From Hybos culiciformis (taxonomy: Eukaryota; Arthropoda; Insecta; Diptera; Hybotidae), in contig OZ023273.1 in the NCBI GenBank assembly GCA_964007475.1, forward strand, positions 131,062,732-131,126,731: a DNA stretch of 64,000 nt, given 5' to 3'. The position numbers were made by a program, and so were the translations under genes. The notes beneath the pieces were generated by a model. The model did no database searches and was not told the origin of the DNA. It saw only the letters and a program-made list of their open reading frames with translations. Of the stretch, positions 13,340 to 23,919 are shown piece by piece (the first letter of the stretch is position 1; each line of letters opens with the position of its first letter).

Positions 13340-15251
13340 AGTACTATAATGTTTCGAAATAAAAATACAAAATATTAAGATGTTCAATGGAAAAAAAATA
13401 GCAATAAGTTATAGCGTTGGGTGCAAGAGCGCAACGTATTTCTCTTAATTAACTATAATACGATACTAATACGATTGATCTTCTACTATATTATATTTAT
13501 TACTTAATTTAATTTTTTCAATTTCTGTTAAAAAACTGAAAAGGAAATTCGTATTTTATATTTTATAAATATTATTTTCTTTTTAATGTTTAAACATCAC
13601 TAGTTTAATTTGGATGGTATCACTTTTAAGATGATAGAATTATTTATAAAAATTATGGGGTTTTTGCTCAATAAATCAAAAAAAAAAAATTTTGTGTTTT
13701 TAAAATAGAAATTTTTCTTCTCTATTTCAATTTTAATAAATAAAATCTGTAGAAATGAAAAATAATAGAAAGGTTATTTTTCTTCAGAACAAATCAGTTC
13801 TTCGAAACCTAAATATTGACATTTGAATTAAAATAACAAAAAAAGTTCTTTCATAAAACTTCCGAGTGAAAGCCATCTTCCAAGATCTTTTCACATTCGA
13901 ATAAAATATGGTAGAACTTCAAACTGAATGAAATGTGTCTGAGAACAGTATCGTTACGCTCTAATTCACTGCAGATGTGAAAGAAATATAATTCTTCTTT
14001 ATATATTTTTGGAAAATTAGGTGGAATTTTGAAAAGTTTTACCATTCTATCTATAATGTAGAAAATTTTACTCTACAACTAGAAAGAACATAGTTTGACC
14101 AGTTTGCATAGTAAAATTAAAACAAAAAAAAAAGAGATTAATAACACAAATATTATTTTTGTAAACTCTTAAAACTTAAATTTATGTGTACTATGTATAC
14201 AGTACAAGAACATTTCTAAACTTTTATTTTGTATTTATAAGATTAAGTTGAATTGATATACATTTTAATCGTTGTTATATCTAAAAAGTTTAAATTATAT
14301 ATTTTATATTGTGCAGTATTAAACATATAGATATATGAATACACCGTACAATATTATGTATTTATTTGTTATGCTACTTATTATACATAAATATACTAAA
14401 AACATTTTTTTTTTGTATTTTAAGAAAGACGAATAGAAAAAATGAAAAACTGCAATTGCACTTTAGAAAACTTTTTTGATGTAAGTAAGTGAAAAATAAA
14501 TAAATAAATTGTAAATGATTCTCTTGTTGGGATTAAGATTTAGAAAAAAAAAGTTTATTTATTTTGCATTATATATTTAAATACCATGAACCAGGTTTTT
14601 TTTTTTCCAAGTTTATTTAACTTTTAATGGAATTCGATGGGGGAAGAATGAAATAATATTTTTTCCAGCTGAAAATGCAAAATTCGAGTATTATTTTTTT
14701 TCATATTATATACATATTTTATTATTGGTATATGTGCACTAAATCATTCATAACAATTCGTTATGTTCATAATACACCCACGAGATTTGACAAAATAAAT
14801 TTACAATCGTTGCAGTGGTAATAAGTTATAAGAGAAAACAAATTTTCAAAAAATGATGTTGATAATACCTAAAATCTATTTTGATCTTATAAGAGTGTCT
14901 AGAGCTATAGAAGAATTAAACACTCCATAATCTAGATAATTTTGCTTAAATTTGGAAACTTTATAAACTTTATTTCGATGTTATAATATTACTATAAAAA
15001 TCGTAAACAAAACTTTGATTAAAATAGTATTTAAATAAATAATTTGTTGATTAAATTGGCCGTGGCCTAGTTTTCGAAGAAATGTTAAAACTAAATGGAG
15101 TAGTCATTGCTAAAAATTTATATAGGTACCTATGATTTGTATTATGTCTCTTTTTTTTATGTAGGAAGTATAATTTAAACATATGAAAGGTTTAAAAAAA
15201 AATTCGTTATAATAAAACTCAAGATTGCCAATAAAAAAAATTAGTTTTCTA
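13340..15251. other. AT-rich intergenic DNA, no gene seen
   Basis: No ORF with coding character; a short minus-strand ORF near 13851-14045 has no recognisable domain. Confidence 0.5.
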
Positions 15252-15257
15252 TTTATT
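15252..15257 (-). terminator. Candidate poly(A) signal for the MORN gene
   Basis: AATAAA on the minus strand about 36 bp beyond the stop codon of the RSPH1-like gene. Another AATAAA overlaps the stop itself. In AT-rich DNA this motif is common, so the assignment rests on position only. Confidence 0.4.
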
Positions 15258-15292
15258 TTATATTTTTTTTATAATTAAAACAAACATTTTTA

Positions 15293-17062
15293 TTAAATTA
15301 ATTCTCTATTATCGTCAGATGGGCAAACGTCACTTTCACCCTTTGACATTATATTGGGACTCATTTTCATTGTTTCTTCTAATTCCAATTCACATTCTTC
15401 TTCACCCTCACCGCCACCCACATGCATTTCACAAGGTCCTGCACTACTTTCCGTGGCTAAATCTAAGTCACATACAGATTCATCTGAATCTGATATAGGT
15501 AATGGAATAGGTTGTTGCGGTAACTTAGAGAAATCATATTTTAACATATCTTGAGCATACCATTTAGATGGATCAATTTCATTTTTAATAATAATTTCAT
15601 CATCCTTATTCATTTCTTTCGAATTATCGTTTGCATAACATTCGTCAATATTATCCAATATATTAAATTTTTGTTGATTCGATTTAAAATAACCATTTAA
15701 CATATATTTACAATTGAAAGAGAATATACCAGGACCTTGCGGATATTGATAATCCCAATTTCCATGAAATTTATGACGCTTAAAATGTAATTCAGCTGGA
15801 CCTACTTGTGTTCCCATTTTCCATGTACCTTTGAAGCAAACATCATTAAATTTGAAATTATATACACCTAAACCATGGCGTTCACCTTTATACCACATTC
15901 TTAAATAAAAATAAGTATTAGCTTTTTTTGTAAATCTATTTCTTAAGTTGGACAAAGTGTTTAAATTTGAAATTAAGTAAATTTGGAATTGCACATAACT
16001 TCATAGTGGACACATATGAAAAGCATTATAAATTCTTTAACTTGTCTCAGCACTACCTATCTTGATGTGAAATAAAAATAAATTATTTAAATATATTATA
16101 TCTTTGTACATACCCCTTATAAAAATCACCATTTGGATAAATATATACACCATAACCATGTTTCAAATCTCTTTTCCAATTACCCTCATAAATACTACCA
16201 TCTGGATAATAAAATTTTCCTTCACCTGATTTTACACCTGTTTATTTGGAAATTTTGGTTAATTTATAACTTTTTTTTTACAACAGACAAGTTTTCTGTG
16301 TTTTCTTTTTTCTTTTTTTTTTTTTTTTACAAAATTTTAATTCTTTGAAAACAGGTCACTAAAATTTGTTTTATTTATTATTTAATTTGTATTTTGGATT
16401 AAATTTTCCGGAAAAATAAAAGAAGTTATATGTATGTATATGAAAAATTTCATTTGAAAAAAGTAAAATAAAATACATAGAATTTTTGTTTAATTTAATG
16501 TTATACATCTTATTTAAAAAAAAAAAAAATATTATTTTATGGAAAGATCTTAAATTTAATCTCGTAAATCCGTACTATGTATTTTTTGTTTCATGCAAAA
16601 ATATTTTATTTGCGAGATATAATGATTGTGCTTGTTGCGGACAGCGAGAATTAATATAATGAAAAGCAAGAAGATAGCGAGCGATTGAAAAATAAAATTC
16701 CGGGTTAAACCTTCCTAAAAATTAAAAACCAATACCAGAAAAAAAGAATAATTATAATTTACCGCATCGATAAATTCCCAAATAACGTGCACCTATCTTG
16801 AAAACATAAAGTCCTTTGCCATGTCTTTTTCCATGACGATATTCTCCATCGTACTGATCACCGTTCGGGAGAATTGCCCATCCTTTACCATGCCTCTCGC
16901 CAGCAGTGTTTCTCTCTCCGAGGTATTGCTAAAATTAAACCAAAGAAAAATGCTTTTGATATATTTACAATGGGACAGAAAAAAAAAAGCTCTCACTCCT
17001 ATTAAATTTTCATCCTCTGATCCTTCTTCATCACATTCTTCATCTAATTCAAAAAGACTCAT
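15293..17062 (-). CDS. RSPH1: Radial spoke head protein 1-like MORN-repeat protein, 4 exons
   Basis: The family is a structural protein of the radial spoke head in motile cilia and sperm flagella. Exons on the minus strand are 17062-16997, 16928-16763, 16237-16114 and 15899-15293; introns of 68, 525 and 214 bp all have GT-AG ends and join in frame, giving about 320 residues, close to the usual RSPH1 size (about 300). The acidic N-terminus (residues 1-22, [14 protein letters not shown]) is followed by about seven MORN repeats from residue 24 to 185, with cores such as [20 protein letters not shown] and [17 protein letters not shown]. The QVGPAEL and PQGPGIF segments also fit RSPH1. The C-terminal 120 residues are low-complexity and acidic, as in the family. 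The ATG at 17062 is chosen; the frame extends two codons further to a TTG only. The call is firm for RSPH1-type MORN and less firm for strict orthology. Confidence 0.9.
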
Positions 17063-17280
17063 TTTCAAATTGAAAACTATGAAAAATTAAAATAAAGTTG
17101 AAACAATAATAAAATATAATGATTTTTTTTTTATTATAATTAATTCTTTTTGTGATTAATTTTGATTTTAATTTGACATTGACATTTTTAAGAGTTGTAG
17201 CAATGATTGAGGTTCATGGTAGTAACCATTATTACCGTTTGAAGAGAGTTTGCTGTTAATTTTAGCAATTAATAGTTATA
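17063..17280 (-). promoter_or_regulatory. RSPH1 upstream region, partly duplicated upstream
   Basis: Blocks of this region recur near 18473-18640 and 18904-18945 in the same order and orientation, including TAATTTGACATTGACATTTT at 17169 and its copy TAATTTGACAATGACATGTT at 18611, plus a CAATTTGAAAATG/CAATTTGGAAATG block at the start codons. An imperfect dyad, GTTCATGGTAGTAAC (17212-17226), is one mismatch from an RFX X-box-like pattern. RFX factors are known to drive ciliary genes, but binding here is inference. Confidence 0.35.
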
Positions 17281-17571
17281 CAGAGTTTATGTAATAAAAA
17301 TTGGTCTTTCAAAAAAGAACATGTTTTATATATTTCTTCGGTGAATAAATTTATTTTAATTAAGTATAAATATTGGAAAGAATTGAGTGAGTAGTTTTTT
17401 CAACAATGTGAGAGGAAATGATTGTCCTAATTGAATAAAAACATGCTGGGTAATGAAAGTCAAAGATTTTTTAAGGCATCTGATCTTTTGCAATTGACGT
17501 CGGAATTTCGAATTTAGGTAAATTGAGATTTTGGAAAAAATTCTAGTGCATGCTGTTCAACTAAGAATTGA

Positions 17572-17823
17572 TGGGAAATATTTGTTTTGCAATGTAATGG
17601 TGATGTGGAAAAAAAGAAGATAAAACGTGAAATAAATAAAAAAAATTTTAAGCAAAGCAATGATTTTGATTGGAATTTATTCACAAATATGTTAAATACA
17701 GAAAATAGGATAGTTATGTTGGAAACCGGCAAGACATATGGTCCCAGCCAATGTACAGTACATGGAAGACTATTCAAAGTAGGCTTTTATGGATTCTATA
17801 AAAATATCGCAGATAAGGCTTGA
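17572..17823 (+). CDS. Unrecognised open frame, possible exon or gene relic
   Basis: An open frame of about 83 codons without an ATG start. It is highly charged at the front (DVEKKKIKREINKKN) and contains the less random stretch LETGKTYGPSQCTVHGRLFK. The DNA is less AT-rich than its surroundings. No start, splice acceptor or domain can be assigned. It could be an exon, a decayed transposon ORF or chance. Confidence 0.2.
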   Translation, partial: WEIFVLQCNGDVEKKKIKREINKKNFKQSNDFDWNLFTNMLNTENRIVMLETGKTYGPSQCTVHGRLFKVGFYGFYKNIADKA

Positions 17824-18307
17824 TATAAATCGCAGATAAGATTTATATAAATTATTTTGTAAAAATATATTTTAAAACTTATAAAATAATAATGTTAAAA
17901 AGATTTTGGAATTATAAGGACACGCTTAATAAAACAAAATTAATTCACTTGTAGTTTATAAGTGCCTTCAGTGTAGTGAGCAATAGCCATTTCCAAAAGG
18001 AATTCTTTAAATCAAAGATTTTTGAAATCAAAGGGTTTTTAAAATAATTGTTTCATTAGTAGAGCTAAATGATGATAGTAGATCCTCAAACAGTCAGGTC
18101 TATGCTAATACTTTATAATATGAATGTACCAAAAATATTATATAACATACATTTATTGTCCAATTCTTTCTTAGAAAATATTTACAAATTATATTGGATA
18201 TCGATGAAATTTTTGATCTATTAAAGGGAATTTCAGTAGGATTGGGATGACTTATATAGATTTATTAACATAACTTCTTTGTAAAGAATTAAAGCAATTC
18301 AGCAATT

Positions 18308-18472
18308 TCATTTTTTATTAATTGTTTCAACACTTTTTTCTTCCTTTTTTAATTTAGAGTTCGATATATTTAAAAATAAATAAAATACTACAATCATTGC
18401 TATTAGTAACGTTATTATCAATACTTCATCCTCTAGTTCTGCTTCATTTTCCTCGAAGCCAAAAATGGTCAT
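18308..18472 (-). CDS. 54-residue single-pass membrane micropeptide (smORF)
   Basis: ATG at 18472, stop TGA at 18310-18308. The peptide has an acidic N-terminus (residues 7-16, EENEAELEDE), one hydrophobic helix (about 17-34, VLIITLLIAMIVVFYLFL) and a lysine-rich tail (KLKKEEKSVETINKK). This charge layout suits a one-pass membrane peptide. Upstream DNA resembles the RSPH1 promoter and start region in several blocks, and the first codons also resemble RSPH1 (M-S/T-L/I-F followed by an acidic run). The frame then diverges completely. It may be a chimeric or new small gene using a copied promoter, or a decaying duplicate whose ORF is accidental. No homologue is recognised. Confidence 0.4.
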   Translation of the reverse strand: MTIFGFEENEAELEDEVLIITLLIAMIVVFYLFLNISNSKLKKEEKSVETINKK

Positions 18473-18802
18473 TTCCAAATTGAAAGAATTTATTAATTAA
18501 AAATTATTATAAAACCTACGAAAAATTGAAATAAAATTCAAAGAATGAAATATATATATATAATGTTTTATTTATTATTTTATTTACCCATTTTGAGTTT
18601 ATTTTAGGTCTAATTTGACAATGACATGTTTAAAAGTTTATTGATGTACATATGTAGGAAGTTTTAGCCGAGGCAACAAATATTAAAGCTATATCAAATG
18701 ACTAAAGCTATGGTTTCCTTGAAATTTTAAAATTTGGTATTACAGACAAGAATCTTAAACGAGATTAAAATTCAGGACGGTTAGGAGGAAATCAATTACA
18801 CT

Positions 18803-18901
18803 CTACTTAAAGCAGCACAAGTCGAATATTAAACGTTCGCCAGCGTTCGGAAACAATTTTGCTGGGAGGGCATTCCACATTCGTAGTTTCAGAACAACGC
18901 G
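18803..18901 (-). pseudogene. Possible non-LTR retrotransposon C-terminal fragment
   Basis: A 32-codon minus-strand frame ending at TAG (18805-18803) contains LRMWNALPAKLFPNAGE followed by a phenylalanine-lysine end. The WN-LP...FP pattern is common at the C-terminal end of LINE ORF2 proteins. The local sequence is distinctly less AT-rich than its surroundings. The piece is too short for clade assignment and sits between blocks of the duplicated RSPH1 upstream region. Confidence 0.4.
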
Positions 18902-19660
18902 TTTAAAGAGGATTCACTGTTAATTTTGTGCATTAATAAGTACATATTTATTTTTTCTTATTTATATTTGAAGAAGGCTATGAATTCTACAATAAACTTT
19001 TTTCCATATTAAAAAAAATATTTGCTGATTTTATCTCATAACATCAATTTAGGGCTTTGATATTCTTTTGAAAATATATGATGGGAAAAAAGACGAAACG
19101 ATTTTTATGAAATTGCTGCAAATATTTAAAAAAATATTTTTTTTTTCTTATCTTTAAAGAGAATTCATAAAAAAGAAATGAATTTATTTATTTTCAAACC
19201 AAGACTGAAATTGATGATGTTATTGGTTTTTATATGAAAAATAAATATGTTTTAACAACCACTGTTAAGCTTTAACAACTAATTCTTTTTGCCATTAAGT
19301 TATGATAACTATTTGAACAGATAAAGTCTTCGTACAGGCTCTTTTCAACCGACAGATTCTTTAACAATCTATAAATTTTTAAGTACAGATTAAAAATCAT
19401 GTGTTTTTTTTTAAAATTATTGTAGAATTTATAAAATTTACTAAATTCGAAATTATATGAAAATTTTGAATTGACACTGTTGATGCATAATAATAAAAAT
19501 GCAATTAAACAAAAAAAAAATTGAGATATTAATTAATCAACGCCAAAAACTTGACTTCAATTTCTGTCGAACATTACACACTTAACTACCAATTTTGGGT
19601 TTAAATCTTTTTTTTTTTTTTATAAAATTTCCATGAATATATTAATGTTAATAATGTTAA

Positions 19661-20401
19661 TGGGCATGTCCTCGGTAAGTTGTATTTACATTCGCAAATT
19701 TGGCTCGGTAAATGGTCCATGACATGCATCAACACACATGCAATTATAGGGAAATGTAAATTGTATTTACATTTCCCTGTGATGTAAATTGTATTTACAT
19801 TTCCCTATATTGTATTTAATTACTTCATTTTGAACTGCATAATACTATAAACAAAAATAATATCTCTCACACTCACAATATTTCCCTTTTTTCTTTTATC
19901 TCTAAAAGAAAGAGAAATTAAAGCATAATTAAATTGGAAAAATTCCCTTTTCTTCTTTTATCTCTAAAAGAAAGAGAAATTAAAGGATAATTAACATGGA
20001 AAAATTCCTTTTTCTTCTTTTATCTCTAAAAGAAAGAGAAATTAAAGGATAATTAACGTAGAAAAATTTCCTTTTCTTCTTTTATCTCTAAAAGAAAGAG
20101 AAATTAAAGTATAATTAACGTGGAAAATTTCCCTTTTTTTCTTTTATCTTTATTTTTTATTATAAATTATCTCTATATTCTCTCTTTGCAACTCCCTCTC
20201 ACATGCACATTAAAGCAGTATACAATACATGTTAGTCAAATTTGTTATACAGCTCGTTGTGTATACACACAAACACATAGACACTCGTTGTGTATACACA
20301 CAAACACATAGGTCTCGTGATATAAATATGTATATGTGTTTGTGTGTATACACAACTCGCAGTTAATAACAAATTTTCATAACATGTATTGTAATCTACT
20401 A
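19661..20401. mobile_element. TTAA-site transposon family, copy 1 (741 bp)
   Basis: The left flank is TTAA (19657-19660); the right flank is TTCA (20402-20405), a one-base change from TTAA. The ends are TGGGCATGTCCTCGGTAAG and GTAATCTACTA. It shares both end regions with the inverted copy at 30032-31372. Subterminal structure includes palindromes built from ATGTAAATTGTATTTACAT (about 19750-19805) and direct plus inverted copies of TTGTGTATACACACAAACAC (20254, 20285 and inverted near 20334-20357). The middle is a 62-bp tandem repeat. No transposase ORF. TTAA targeting suggests piggyBac-like mobilisation, but the usual CCY ends are absent. Confidence 0.6.
19886..20150. repeat. 62-bp minisatellite, about 4 copies
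   Basis: Four to five tandem units of about 62 bp, each with CTTTTATCTCTAAAAGAAAG and then AGAAATTAAAG-ATAATTAA. Each unit can form a short hairpin, TTCTTTTA with TAAAAGAA. It lies inside the TTAA-site element and is absent from the other copy. Confidence 0.8.
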
Positions 20402-20821
20402 TTCAGGGGTTCCTCCAATTTTTTAGAATTTTTTTTCAAACATTTGAACAAACTTGAGAGCATGTCAATGAATCATTCGTCGAAAAAAATTATTTAATAA
20501 CTTAATCAACATTTTTGACATCTAAAAAAATATTAAAAGTGGAATAAAAATTGGGGGCACATTTTTGAATATTTAATGAGAGATAGAATTATTGGTATTA
20601 ATTGCATATGGGTTCATCTATCTTTTTAATGACATATTGTGTAGTGCGTATTATCGAATATATGTATTTTTATTACTGCACTATATTGTCAGGAAGAAAT
20701 AGTAATGATTATTATTTTTATGTATTGTGGTTTTTTTTCTTCAATCGCCAAAAACACGTCCATTGAATAAAGAAAAACTAAAATGAGATGACATCGTCAT
20801 CATATCAATTACTGTTGCAAC

Positions 20822-21523
20822 CAGGGTTGCCAGTTTTCCTAAATGATATATCGGGAATTTAGAAAAAAAAAAAAATTTGTGTTTAAAACATATTTGGAAA
20901 TGTAGAAATAATCTTGAGAATTTATCTGTCACTAACACATTGTTCTGCTGAAAGCTCGCTTTCTTCTTTGAATAGAATTAAAACTTACCTTCGATCATAA
21001 TTGAAAGAATTTAAATTAAAAAGCAAATTGAGCTCATTAACTAACACAATTTTTTTTTTTGTTATTTAAATTCAAATAACTCTAAAATTCTCAAAAAGTG
21101 CCTAGGGACGGCATATTCGTAAATCCGCTCCTGTGTTTATGACAAAAAAAAATATTCATAGTTAATTAAATAAAATGTTTTAAACGAAACTAATTCGTAT
21201 AAAAAAACATAAACAATAAGAACGAAAAAAAAAAATTTGTTGAGACCATTAAAACAAGTAAAACAAGTGTTTGCTTTAATTGCTCGCAATTTTCATGTAA
21301 TTCAAACTAACACAAATTTTATCACAAATTATAACAAAAATTAAAAATCTTGAAATAAGTTAAAACCAAAGCTTTGCAGTTTAAAAATAAAAAAAATAAT
21401 AATTTTTGATGAAAAATTCAATTATTTGTGGTAAATCGGGAATGATGATTGTATATCGGGAATCGTGAAAAGAGTTTTAATATCGGGAAATTCCCGCCGA
21501 AATCGGGATACCTGGCAACCGTG
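20822..21523. mobile_element. Non-autonomous hAT element, 702 bp
   Basis: Ends CAGGGTTGCCAG and CTGGCAACCGTG are inverted repeats with one mismatch, flanked by a perfect 8-bp target duplication GTTGCAAC (20814-20821 and 21524-21531). The right part has repeated ATCGGGAAT-type motifs and GGGAAATTCCCG. No transposase frame is visible. The perfect duplication suggests a fairly young insertion. Confidence 0.85.
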
Positions 21524-21531
21524 GTTGCAAC

Positions 21532-23919
21532 ATAATTTGTACATATTTTTTTTTTTGTTGTTGAAAATTTGGCGTTAGAACTATATTATAAAATGTGAAA
21601 AAGACATACATATAACATTATGATGTATTCATTTCAAACATTTTGATATAGGAAATGAATGCCATGACCTATTATTTTTTTTTTCTATTTTCTTGTTTTT
21701 TTTTTTTTTATATTATCATAATAGAATCATTTTGATTTTACGCTTTTTTATTATGATGTGAATGAAATTTGTTACAGCATAGCTAAAAGTATAATTTATT
21801 ATGAATGCTCATTGGAGGAAAAAAAAAAATTATTTAATAATAATGGATGAAAATCTAAATCCTTCATGAATCCGTAATAAATTATTGTATGCATTTAGTT
21901 AGAACGGATATATCGAAATGAAGCTAAAAAAGGATATGTCATAATATATATACTTATAATAAAGTTGTGCATTATATATGGTGACAAGCCACACACAGTT
22001 AAAAAATGAAATAAAAATTTTCCAACCAGAAAAGTTTCAAAGTTTTTAGATTATTCCTTACGTAACAACTGTCCTATATTCAACATAAACTATTCAAAAT
22101 TCGTGATATTTTCTGTCAAAAAAATTACTATTAAAAAAATTTTTTGGTTTTGTGAATATTTGTACAGTTAAACTTAAGTTTAAAAATGTTATGAAAGAAA
22201 ATTTATGTAAAAAAATGGATATTTGAAGCTAGTTTTTTTTTAAAACCAAGATGCGATTAGATCAAATGTTTTGCTCACTAATTCCTTCAGAAAATTCGTG
22301 GCACAAATTTCTGTTACAAATAATTACTTACAGAAGTAGTAACTTCATTTACTTAAATATCAGTTTTCCAAAATAAAATATGAATATTGTGTCATAAATT
22401 TGAAATCTGTTGCATAAATCTAAGTATACGGTCGCTGTTTTCATTGATTTTTAAATTAAAATTTAAGATTTAGATTATTGATGTTTTTCTTTATAATTTC
22501 ATTGCATATGTTTTTGACTAAAATTTTAAAAATTGTTGGAAAAAATTACGTTATTTTTATTTAGTTATAATACTACATGTAAATTGTACATAAACGTATA
22601 ACTTCTAAAATGCAATTTGCGTAAAAATTTATAATCATATGATTTGAAATTTTTATCTTTGTTTTCTATCTAAACAGAAATAGGGAAATAAAAAAATTTC
22701 AAGTCGAGAAATTCATTACTTATATAATGAATGACACCATAAAATTCACTAACCTACTTTAAAAATTAATTAAAAATCTGTGAATATTACAAAAAAAGGT
22801 TACAATTTAAAATATTACATAAAAAAGTAAGAAAAATTGTTTTATTTTTAAAAAATTAAATAATGTTGAAAATTCGGATGTAGGTTGAAGAACAAAAACA
22901 TTTCATGTTTTCAAGATCTACATAATACAAATATGGCTTTAAATTTCTTGAATTTTAAGAACTTCTGTAATTTATTTCATAATAGTAAGAGTTTATGTTA
23001 TGGGAAATTATGGAACTTGTACATTTTATATCCTACAAATATTTCTAATATAGTTCCCATATATAAAATATTTCATTATACCTAGATATAAATGAAAAAA
23101 GTACATTCGATAATTTGAAAGTTTTCTAAACATTATTATTATATGACCGGAGAAATATTTTTTAAATATTATAACAAGATATTAATTTGACTTGGGAACC
23201 TTTTTTATTAGTACTTATTTATACTTATTTATTTTTTAATCACGTTCATGTTTAATAATGGCATTTTAAAAACTTTATATATAGAAGTATTCCAGACAGA
23301 TTAGTTCATTTAACTGGATGGCCATATGGTGAATCTAAATTTAGATTTTTCTTAACATCTGCAAATATATATGTATATTTAATTTCTCATTAGAGTGGAG
23401 CTTTTAAACCCCACAATAAAACAGTCTGTATCTATAGTGTATAATTTACGTACCTTCATTATGCAGAATTTTATTAGAACAATTGAATATAGAAAGTCTA
23501 AATTGAAATCTTGTGTGAATATCACACATCAGTATTAAAAAAATAAACCAGGGTGCATAATAAATTAAACCACTAATGTGTTTTTAATCGACTGGAAGTT
23601 GTAACAAAATTCACAATTCTGTCAGTGTAGATAATAATGCGATGTTTTAAACTTTTTGTTTAATGAAATTAAAACAAAATTCATTGGAAAAATGAAAAAT
23701 CACTAGAAATTAATTAGAGTTAATTTGAATACTGAAAAGTTCTAATTTGAAATTTCTGTTTTTATACACAAGAACTTTTGGAAGCGGAAAATCAAATACA
23801 TATTTGATCCATCTTATTTTCTTTTTAATTAATAAATGTGTCTCTCGATTTTAAAATTTTTTTTTGATCTCATTTATAGTTTAGTTTTGGTCATGAATTT
23901 ATTAAGATTTGGATATAAA
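21532..23919. other. AT-rich intergenic DNA upstream of the CAP gene
   Basis: Nothing with coding character was found. No clear TATA box or promoter can be picked out against the AT-rich background. Confidence 0.5.

Noticed and set aside
15354..15554. Plus-strand ORF rich in serine
   Set aside because: It is the antisense shadow of the acidic tail of the RSPH1-like gene.
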